Source of the DNA: Streptococcus sanguinis SK49
Lineage (GTDB): Bacteria > Bacillota > Bacilli > Lactobacillales > Streptococcaceae
Direction of reading: 5' to 3'
DNA length: 64,000 nt
NCBI RefSeq assembly: GCF_000212815.1
Contig: NZ_GL890986.1
Location: 248,001 to 312,000 of the forward strand
Every line of letters begins with the position of its first letter. Within the stretch, counting starts at the first letter, position 1. Under the pieces are notes generated by a model, which made no database searches, was not told where the DNA came from, and worked only from the letters and a program-made list of their open reading frames with translations. Below are positions 58,297-64,000 of the stretch, piece by piece. The translations under genes were made by a program, and so were the position numbers.

Positions 58297-59178
58297 TTAT
58301 GCTTTACCTTCTGAACCGAATACGTCGATACGTTCTTCAACTGATGCTTGGATGGCTTTTACACCGTCAGCCAAGAATTTACGTGGGTCGAAGAGTTTCT
58401 TCTTGTCGTATTCTGCTTCGTTTGCTTCGTAGTCGCGAGCAAATTTACGAGTTGCGTTAGCGAATGCGATTTGGCATTCAGTGTTAACGTTAACTTTGGC
58501 AACACCAAGTTTGATAGCTGCTTGGATTTGGTCATCAGGAATACCTGAACCACCATGCAATACGATTGGGAAGCCTGGAAGAGCTTCTGTCAATTTCTTC
58601 AAGTGGTCAAGGTCAAGACCTTCCCAGTTTGCTGGGTAAGGGCCGTGGATGTTACCGATACCTGCTGCCAAGAAGTCGATTCCAGTTTCAACCATTGCTT
58701 TAGCGTCTTCGATTGGAGCCAATTCACCTTTACCGATGATACCGTCTTCTTCACCACCGATAGTACCAACTTCAGCTTCTACTGAGATACCTTTAGCGTG
58801 TGCTTTTTCAACAACGTCTTTAGCCAATTTAAGGTTTTCTTCTACTGGAAGGTGTGAACCATCAAACATGATAGAAGTGTAACCAACTTCGATACACTCA
58901 AGTGCATCTTCGTAGTGACCATGGTCCAAGTGAATCGCAACTGGTACAGTGATGCCCATTGATTCTACAAGGTTAGCGATCAAGTTACGAGCAACTTTGT
59001 AGCCACCCATGTATTTAGCAGCACCCATTGAAGTTTGGATAAGCACTGGTGCTTTCTTTGCTTCTGCCGCACGCAGGATAGCTTGAGTCCACTCAAGGTT
59101 GTTTGTGTTGAATCCACCAACTGCGTAACCATTGTCACGAGCTGCTTGGACAAATTTTTCTGCTGAAACGATTGCCAT
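58297..59178 (-). CDS. fba: Fructose-bisphosphate aldolase, class II
   Basis: Fba cleaves fructose 1,6-bisphosphate into dihydroxyacetone phosphate and glyceraldehyde 3-phosphate in glycolysis, using Zn2+. The 293-residue class II enzyme has the catalytic and metal residues in VAIHLDHGHYED near 77-88, EVGTIGGEEDG near 135-145, and the GGSGIPDDQI phosphate loop near 210-219. Strong codon bias (frequent GAA, AAA, GTT, CGT) fits high expression. Ribosome site GAGGAGG. The leader contains two inverted repeats of unknown role. Confidence 0.97.
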   Translation of the reverse strand: MAIVSAEKFVQAARDNGYAVGGFNTNNLEWTQAILRAAEAKKAPVLIQTSMGAAKYMGGYKVARNLIANLVESMGITVPVAIHLDHGHYEDALECIEVGYTSIMFDGSHLPVEENLKLAKDVVEKAHAKGISVEAEVGTIGGEEDGIIGKGELAPIEDAKAMVETGIDFLAAGIGNIHGPYPANWEGLDLDHLKKLTEALPGFPIVLHGGSGIPDDQIQAAIKLGVAKVNVNTECQIAFANATRKFARDYEANEAEYDKKKLFDPRKFLADGVKAIQASVEERIDVFGSEGKA

Positions 59179-59228
59179 TCTTATCAGGCCTCCTCTTATT
59201 TTTTGTGGTTAAACCACTTACATTGTTT

Positions 59229-59311
59229 ATTTTATCACTTTTTCACTAAAATTGCTAGTTTTTCCTGAAATTTTAAAGAATTGCAGGGAGACGCTTAGCC
59301 TTTTTAAGCGT
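59229..59311 (-). promoter_or_regulatory. fba promoter region
   Basis: An extended TGA-TAAAAT -10 (59229-59234) on the minus strand has a weak -35 17 bases upstream. An inverted repeat ACGCTTA / TAAGCGT (59291-59311) lies upstream and GTGGTT / AACCAC (59205-59217) in the leader. No regulator could be named. Confidence 0.5.
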
Positions 59312-59329
59312 ACCTATCGCAAAAAGAAA

Positions 59330-59349
59330 AAGCTGACCGAAGCCAGCTT
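59330..59349 (-). terminator. Terminator after tRNA-Leu
   Basis: An 8-bp stem AAGCTGAC / GCCAGCTT (one wobble pair) closed by a TTCG tetraloop on the minus strand, followed by TTTTCTTTTT, six bases beyond the tRNA. Confidence 0.85.
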
Positions 59350-59355
59350 ACTTGA

Positions 59356-59441
59356 TGCGGAGAGAGGGACTTGAACCCTCACGACCTAAAGCGGTCACAG
59401 GATCCTTAGTCCTGCGCGTCTGCCAATTCCGCCATCCCCGC
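59356..59441 (-). tRNA. tRNA-Leu (anticodon AAG)
   Basis: An 86-base class II tRNA: acceptor GCGGGGA / TCTCCGC, anticodon stem CAGGA / TCCTG with loop CTAAGGA reading AAG (codon CTT), long variable arm (TGACCGCTTTAGGTCGT) and T arm GGTTCAAGTCC. The CCA end is not encoded. Transcribed alone from a consensus promoter. Confidence 0.96.
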
Positions 59442-59457
59442 GATTGAGTACCTTACT

Positions 59458-59486
59458 AGTATAACAGGACAGCTAAGGCTTGTCAA
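59458..59486 (-). promoter_or_regulatory. tRNA-Leu promoter
   Basis: TTGACA (59481-59486), a 17-base spacer and extended TGT-TATACT (59458-59463) on the minus strand, a near-consensus strong promoter. Confidence 0.85.
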
Positions 59487-59585
59487 GAAAATTTTTGACT
59501 TTATTTCAAAAAATCAACTTTCTACTCAATCAACAAAATTGGGAAATCTAAGCGAAAATGAAGCTAAGGACGGAACACAGAAAAC

Positions 59586-59996
59586 TCAGTGCTGCTGAGT
59601 CGCAACAAAGACAGCCACCGTTTGGTCGGGATCGTATTTTTCAAAGTCAATAGTGTAGTCTCGATGAAGCTCACCTGTTTCTTCTGCCTGCCAAATCCTC
59701 TGCCAAGCATGAAGAATTGCTTGCGGATCCTCCTTATCAGCCTCAAATACTTGATAGGTCTGCTCGGATGTATCAAAATCATATACTTCCCCATCTGTCA
59801 AACGACAGATAGAGAGACTGTAGTCTCCTTTGTAATCACTGGCATAGTCATGATAGACGGCATAGACTGGTTCCCCTTGGGCAAAAGCTTCTTTCACCGC
59901 TTCCTCTTGTTCCTGCCAGAGAGCCTGGATTTTTTCTATACAGTGCTCATCTTGAAAATTATTAGTACGAATACTAGCTAAAATGTTTAGAAACAT
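59586..59996 (-). CDS. Hypothetical protein with GyrI-like/effector-binding (Cass2-type) fold
   Basis: A 136-residue acidic protein. I start at the ATG at 59996, six bases after AAGGAGGG; a longer form adds eight residues. The segment VYAVYHDYASDYKGDYSLSI near residues 43-62 and the C-terminal YTIDFEKYDPDQTVAVFVAT match the pattern of AraC effector-binding (GyrI-like) domains, small ligand-binding proteins without a DNA-binding part. Function unknown. It stands alone between pyrG and tRNA-Leu. Confidence 0.7.
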   Translation of the reverse strand: MFLNILASIRTNNFQDEHCIEKIQALWQEQEEAVKEAFAQGEPVYAVYHDYASDYKGDYSLSICRLTDGEVYDFDTSEQTYQVFEADKEDPQAILHAWQRIWQAEETGELHRDYTIDFEKYDPDQTVAVFVATQQH

Positions 59997-60065
59997 CTTC
60001 TTCCCTCCTTTTGTTTTCATTATAACATTTCTCTAGAAAAGTCGCTTAGGTCAGACAAAACTAGT

Positions 60066-61679
60066 CTATCTCTCCTGACTCTTTTCTACCGCTGCGGTGA
60101 CAAAAGCCGTATAAAGACCTTCAGGTCGATTCGGTCGGCTGGAAAGCTCTGGGTGATACTGACAGGCCACGAAGAATTTATTTTCTGGGATTTCCACTAT
60201 TTCGACCAAGCGATTGTCTGGTGAAACTCCTGAAAATGTAAATCCGGCCGCCTCAAACTGCTCGCGAAAATCATTGTTAAACTCATAGCGATGACGGTGA
60301 CGGCGCTGCACGACTTCTTGATAGTCGTAAGCCGCTGCTGCCTTAGAGCCAGGCTTAAGCTTAGAAGGATAGAGCCCCAGCCTCAGCGTTCCACCCAAGT
60401 CTTCGACATCAATCTGATCACGCATGAGATCAATAATCGGAAATGCTGTGTCTGGATTGAGCTCTGCTGAGTTGGCATCTGCCAGCCCTAGGACGTGACG
60501 GGCGAATTCGACACAGGTTAGCTGCATACCCAAGCAAATGCCCAGCATAGGCACATCCTGCTCACGCGCATAGCGGATTGCCTGAACCTTACCCTCAGTT
60601 CCTCTCTGACCAAAGCCACCCGGAACGATAATCCCATCCGCATTTCCAAGAAGCTCTGCGGCGTTTTCAGCCGTTACCTGATTCGCATCAATCCAGTCAA
60701 TCTTAACTTCCGCATCATTGGCATAGCCGGCATGCTTGAGCGCTTCAACAACTGAAATATAGGCATCTGGCAACTCAACATACTTACCGACTAGAGCAAT
60801 ACGGACCTGCTTTTCCAGACTCATCACTTTCTCTACCATGGCTGACCATTCAGTCATATCCGCTGCCGGCACATCCAGCTTCAGATGATCACAGACGATT
60901 TGGTCCATCTTTTGCGCCTGCAAATTGAGAGGAATTTGGTAAAGATGCTCCACATCTAGCGACTCAATGACCGCCTCCGGCGCCACATCACAGAATTGAG
61001 CCAGCTTATTTTTGATATTTTGTCCAGCCGGCTTCTCTGTACGGATGACCAGCATATTAGGCTGAATCCCCAGACCGCGCAGCTCTTTGACAGAATGCTG
61101 AGTCGGCTTGGTCTTCATTTCGCCAGCCGCCTTGAGATAGGGCAGGAGGGTCGTATGGATATACATGACATTGTCTGCTCCGACGTCCGACTTCATCTGG
61201 CGCAAAGCTTCTAAAAAAGGAAGAGACTCGATGTCGCCCACTGTGCCACCGACCTCTGTGATAATCACATCCGAGTCCGTCGTCCGCGCTGCCCGCTTGA
61301 TCTTGTCCTTGAGAGCATCCGTAATATGCGGAATGACTTGAACCGTCGCCCCCAGATACTCGCCTTTACGCTCCTTGCGTAGGACTTCGCTGTAGATTTT
61401 ACCAGTGGTGACATTGGAGTATTTATTGAGATTGATGTCAATAAAACGCTCATAATGCCCCAGATCCAGATCCGTCTCGGCTCCATCATCTGTGACAAAC
61501 ACTTCCCCATGCTGGTAAGGGCTCATGGTACCGGGATCAATATTGATATAAGGGTCAAATTTCTGAATTGTAACCTTGAGACCGCGATTCTTCAAAAGCC
61601 GACCCAAGCTGGCTGCCACAATCCCTTTCCCGATAGAAGAAACCACACCGCCGGTGACAAAAATATATTTAGTTGACAT
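60066..61679 (-). CDS. pyrG: CTP synthase
   Basis: PyrG aminates UTP to CTP with glutamine and ATP. The 537-residue protein has the N-terminal synthase domain ([14 protein letters not shown] at 7-20) and the C-terminal class I glutaminase with the catalytic cysteine in [14 protein letters not shown] near residue 380 and the His/Glu pair in [11 protein letters not shown] near 510. AAGGAG ribosome site. Its leader contains a start-site GGGC run and a terminator, the arrangement of the CTP-sensing attenuator known for Gram-positive pyrG. Confidence 0.97.
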   Translation of the reverse strand: MSTKYIFVTGGVVSSIGKGIVAASLGRLLKNRGLKVTIQKFDPYINIDPGTMSPYQHGEVFVTDDGAETDLDLGHYERFIDINLNKYSNVTTGKIYSEVLRKERKGEYLGATVQVIPHITDALKDKIKRAARTTDSDVIITEVGGTVGDIESLPFLEALRQMKSDVGADNVMYIHTTLLPYLKAAGEMKTKPTQHSVKELRGLGIQPNMLVIRTEKPAGQNIKNKLAQFCDVAPEAVIESLDVEHLYQIPLNLQAQKMDQIVCDHLKLDVPAADMTEWSAMVEKVMSLEKQVRIALVGKYVELPDAYISVVEALKHAGYANDAEVKIDWIDANQVTAENAAELLGNADGIIVPGGFGQRGTEGKVQAIRYAREQDVPMLGICLGMQLTCVEFARHVLGLADANSAELNPDTAFPIIDLMRDQIDVEDLGGTLRLGLYPSKLKPGSKAAAAYDYQEVVQRRHRHRYEFNNDFREQFEAAGFTFSGVSPDNRLVEIVEIPENKFFVACQYHPELSSRPNRPEGLYTAFVTAAVEKSQER

Positions 61680-61761
61680 ACGTGCTCCTTTTCATAAAAC
61701 TATTCATTCCAGCAACCACGTCGTTGCTGGAAACTTATCTAGAGGAGAATTTTCCATAATC

Positions 61762-61859
61762 TGTCTGAAAAAGAAAAATAGCTCCCTGAACACAGGAAGC
61801 TCTGACCTCTAAAAGAGGTGCCCGAACAGTATCATATCGCAAACCTAAAAAATTGTCAA
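61762..61859 (-). promoter_or_regulatory. pyrG promoter and leader with GGGC start and intrinsic terminator (CTP-sensing attenuator)
   Basis: On the minus strand TTGACA (61854-61859), a 17-base spacer and TATGAT (61831-61836) predict a start at 61823, where the transcript would begin GGGC. About 20 bases on comes a terminator: AGCTTCCTG / CAGGGAGCT (arms 61780-61788 and 61793-61801) with loop TGTT and a T-rich tail. A small hairpin ACCTCT / AGAGGT (61805-61819) lies between. This matches the B. subtilis and L. lactis pyrG attenuator, where G residues added at low CTP form an antiterminator. Confidence 0.75.
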
Positions 61860-61876
61860 ATGATTTCATTTGGTTT

Positions 61877-62563
61877 TCATCCATTTTCACCAATACTGAT
61901 GACATGTGTTTCGAATTCTACATCAGGCATGCACTCTGCTAAATCGTGTCGGATTCGTTCCAAGGCTTCCAGACGCATTTCGACAGAGGTATTGGCATTC
62001 CCCTGAATGATGAAAATGGCATCCTTGGTCTCTTCATCAAACTTATAATACTCACTGTCACGAACATCCAGCCAAGCCAAAATGCCTTTGGCATCCCGAT
62101 AGACATAGTCCGTCTTGGCAACATGCTTCTCCTTGGACAAAATAGGCAGAAAAACATCTTCCTTTTGGCTTACAGTGAATTCTATCTGACCATCAATCTT
62201 ATCAAAATCATGCCCACCAATAGCCAGTAGAGAATGCAGGGCTTCGACATTATAAATATCAATAATGCTATTAATATGAGGGAGCGAGCCTCGGTGCTGG
62301 ATATTGCGAATCAGAGCAGGAACCGTCGGAGGATTTTTCTTGACACTGCGACCTACGCGCTGGAGTATTTCTATATAACCTTGAACCACTGGCGACTCAA
62401 GCACCTCATCCAAGTCGCAAGCCAGAGCCCAGTCTTCCATTCCCTTTTTCTTTTTTAGAAATGAGGGTGACAGTTCTGCATGAGGATTGACATTCTTGGC
62501 AATCCCGATAACGACACTCTTAATGCCTAAATCACCCAGACTCTTATCAATGACAAATTTCAT
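61877..62563 (-). CDS. B3/B4 tRNA-binding domain protein
   Basis: A 228-residue protein of the B3/B4 domain family, the module found in the phenylalanyl-tRNA synthetase beta subunit that may edit or bind. Motifs: RVGRSVKKNPPTVPALIRNI near residues 69-88 and NSIIDIYNVEALHSLLAIGG near 98-117, and GILAWLDVRDSEYY near 160. Stand-alone B3/B4 proteins are thought to act on misacylated or free amino acids, but this is not proven. Gene lies between rpoE and pyrG; the pyrG promoter starts 18 bases after its stop, and the pyrG leader terminator may also end its transcript. Confidence 0.85.
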   Translation of the reverse strand: MKFVIDKSLGDLGIKSVVIGIAKNVNPHAELSPSFLKKKKGMEDWALACDLDEVLESPVVQGYIEILQRVGRSVKKNPPTVPALIRNIQHRGSLPHINSIIDIYNVEALHSLLAIGGHDFDKIDGQIEFTVSQKEDVFLPILSKEKHVAKTDYVYRDAKGILAWLDVRDSEYYKFDEETKDAIFIIQGNANTSVEMRLEALERIRHDLAECMPDVEFETHVISIGENG

Positions 62564-62641
62564 AGCAGCATACCTCCATCTTTTCTTTGTTAAATTTTAT
62601 TAGTATTCTACACCTTCCGAACTTATATTTCAAGGAATATT

Positions 62642-62676
62642 AAAAGAAACAAAGGATTTCGCCCCTTGTTTCTTTT
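62642..62676 (-). terminator. Terminator after rpoE
   Basis: A hairpin AAAAGAAACAAAGG / CCTTGTTTCTTTT (one bulged A), loop ATTTCGCC, beginning seven bases beyond the rpoE stop. Confidence 0.75.
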
Positions 62677-62683
62677 GGTTGAT

Positions 62684-63274
62684 TTATTCTTCCTCTTCGG
62701 TCTCCGTGTCTTCGTCAGAGTAGTCGTCATCTTCTTCGTTGAGTTCGACTTCTTCACCAAGATCATCCGGAGCGATTTCGTTGATTTCAGCATCATAAGC
62801 TTCCACTTCATTCTTCTCATCGTCTGGATTTTCCTCATCGTATGAGAGAGCTGGATCTGCTTCGTAGCCGTCCTCATCTTCTGGATCGTCATCGCTGTAG
62901 TCAATGGCATCCTCGTCGCCATCCATAAAGGCATTGACGCGTTTCTTCTTACGTTTCTTAGGTGCATCGTCCTCATCAGTCTCTTCCAAGGCGATGATCT
63001 CTTCATCCACTTCGTCGATGGCATACCATGAACGCAGACCCCATTTATTATCCCCCAGCGGAATAAAGCTGCCGTCTACATTGAGTTCTGTGTAGAATAA
63101 AGGCAGAGCATCACGAATCTCACTGTTTGATTTTCCCAGATAGTTTTGAATTTCATTGACCAGATCATTAAAATACATCTCATGGTCGCGGCCGCGGGCT
63201 TCCAAAATGGCACGCGCCACTTCAATCATAGAAAGCTCACTTTTTTCCTGTCCAGCAAATACTTCTAATTCCAA
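62684..63274 (-). CDS. rpoE: DNA-directed RNA polymerase delta subunit (TTG start)
   Basis: RpoE (delta) binds core RNA polymerase and aids release and promoter selectivity in Firmicutes. The 196-residue protein has an ordered N-terminal HARE-HTH domain to about residue 90 ([17 protein letters not shown] near 19) and a highly acidic, disordered C-terminal half rich in Asp and Glu, typical of delta. The start is TTG at 63274, seven bases after AAGGAG. Promoter TTGACG-N17-TACAAT at 63338-63366. Confidence 0.96.
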   Translation of the reverse strand: MELEVFAGQEKSELSMIEVARAILEARGRDHEMYFNDLVNEIQNYLGKSNSEIRDALPLFYTELNVDGSFIPLGDNKWGLRSWYAIDEVDEEIIALEETDEDDAPKKRKKKRVNAFMDGDEDAIDYSDDDPEDEDGYEADPALSYDEENPDDEKNEVEAYDAEINEIAPDDLGEEVELNEEDDDYSDEDTETEEEE

Positions 63275-63337
63275 AGTTGATCTCCTTTAAGATTAAGTAA
63301 AGGCTTGTCGCCCTCTTGCAATTTTTCGCTACTTTCT

Positions 63338-63366
63338 ATTGTACGATAAATTTCTATTTTCGTCAA
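63338..63366 (-). promoter_or_regulatory. rpoE promoter
   Basis: On the minus strand TTGACG (63361-63366), a 17-base spacer and TACAAT (63338-63343) form a good sigma-A promoter about 64 bases upstream of the TTG start. Confidence 0.75.
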
Positions 63367-63404
63367 AAGAAAATCCAGGAAAAATCACGGAACAAGTACA
63401 AAAA

Positions 63405-63432
63405 GAAACTAGTGCATCTGTACACTAGTTTC
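63405..63432 (-). terminator. Terminator after tig
   Basis: A 10-bp perfect stem GAAACTAGTG / CACTAGTTTC with an eight-base loop, followed on the minus strand by TTTTTGT, 28 bases beyond the tig stop. Confidence 0.88.
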
Positions 63433-63459
63433 AAATAATCTCATTTTGAATGATGAAGC

Positions 63460-64000
63460 TTATTTCACTTTCGCAGTGCTAGTAATCAATTCAACAGCTT
63501 TCTTGATAGCAATGTCGTGTTTTAGCATATCTTCTGACAGCAATTGACGAACACGTTCTACTTCCATGTTGTAGTCTGAAGCCAATGAAGTTACTTCTGC
63601 TTCGATTTCTTCTGAGCTAGCTTCAAAACCTTCTGCCTTAGCAACTGCTTCTACGACAAGGTTTGTCTTAGTGCGTGACTCAGCATCTGCTTCGTATTGC
63701 TTGTGCAGATCTTCCTGAGTAGTTCCAGTGATTTGGAAGTACATGTCAGGTGAGATTCCTTGGCGTTGCATGTTGCCCAAGAATTCATTAACAGCGCGGT
63801 GTACTTCTTCGTGGACCATTTCAGCTGGCAAGTCAACGATTTCAGCGTTTGCTACTGCTTGATCAATAGCTGCTGCTTCTACCGCATCCTTATAAGCTGT
63901 TTCCTTAGCTTCTGACAATTCTTTGCGGTACTTTTCTTTCAGCTCGTCAAGAGTTTCAACTTCTTCGTCGATGTCTTTTGCAAGTTCGTCGTCCAATGCT
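63460..64000 (-). CDS. tig: Trigger factor, C-terminal part (5' end outside window)
   Basis: Trigger factor is a ribosome-bound chaperone with peptidyl-prolyl isomerase activity. The C-terminal 180 codons are in the window; the frame is open through base 64000 ([20 protein letters not shown] at its visible start), so an internal methionine is not the start. The part seen is the helical chaperone domain ([13 protein letters not shown] near the middle). The rest, including the ribosome-binding and PPIase domains, lies beyond the window. Confidence 0.94.
   Translation of the reverse strand, partial: ALDDELAKDIDEEVETLDELKEKYRKELSEAKETAYKDAVEAAAIDQAVANAEIVDLPAEMVHEEVHRAVNEFLGNMQRQGISPDMYFQITGTTQEDLHKQYEADAESRTKTNLVVEAVAKAEGFEASSEEIEAEVTSLASDYNMEVERVRQLLSEDMLKHDIAIKKAVELITSTAKVK

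Noticed and set aside
59966-59973. TACGAATA, the core of the competence (ComX) combox
   Set aside because: It lies inside the coding region of the 59586-59996 protein, without a T-rich upstream part and with no gene on the plus strand downstream. A chance occurrence.

Overview
The window is chromosomal DNA of a Streptococcus, most likely of the mitis/sanguinis/gordonii (viridans) branch. The evidence is the streptococcal type II fatty-acid cluster with fabK, fabM and fabT, an Ami oligopeptide permease, MecA, the RgpG-type first enzyme of wall polysaccharide synthesis, a Pht histidine-triad protein beside an AdcA-II lipoprotein, RNA polymerase delta, and streptococcal gene orders throughout. 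Species cannot be fixed from the sequence alone. Most genes are on the minus strand. No insertion sequence, prophage or CRISPR array was seen.

Layout. 1-9930: the complete FASII cluster on the minus strand (transcribed fabM, fabT, fabH, acpP, fabK, fabD, fabG, fabF, accB, fabZ, accC, accD), with four FabT-like operators. 10181-11542 (+): aspartokinase. 11615-22432 (-): amiACDEF plus two extra tandem AmiA-like binding lipoproteins, each of the three with its own promoter. 22727-23995 (+): a PBP3/DacA-family protein whose catalytic motifs are altered. 24135-29337 (-): sufCDSUB. 29427-34389 (-): rgpG, mecA, uppP and a DUF2207 protein. 34521-36823 (+): an amino-acid ABC transporter. 36917-38133 (-): a small HTH protein and an SPFH protein. 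38230-42836 (-): ilvBNCA. 43097-46418 (-): a DesK-type two-component system with an ABC-2 exporter.

46649-50976 (-): a small lipoprotein, fakA, an Asp23 protein, rpmB, and a LytTR regulator paired with a LiaF-like membrane protein. 51167-54399 (-): tRNA-Thr, a GNAT enzyme and a second ABC-2 exporter. 54620-57978 (-): a pht-adcAII zinc operon under tandem AdcR boxes. 58297-64000 (-): fba, tRNA-Leu, an effector-binding-domain protein, pyrG with an apparent CTP-responsive leader, a B3/B4-domain protein, rpoE and the 3' part of tig.

The genes fit together mainly through nutrient regulation. Good CodY-box matches lie at the promoters of aspartokinase, amiA and ilvB, linking branched-chain amino acid supply to peptide uptake and amino acid synthesis. 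FabT boxes tie the FASII promoters together. AdcR boxes control zinc scavenging. FakA, with its Asp23 partner, feeds exogenous fatty acids into the same lipid pool that FabT monitors. The points most worth a second look are the PBP3 homologue lacking the SxxK lysine, the LytTR/LiaF-like pair with a textbook pair of direct repeats at its promoter, the pyrG leader, the small HTH protein with an operator over its -10, and the three binding lipoproteins with different promoter signals, one carrying a cAM373-like heptapeptide in its signal sequence.
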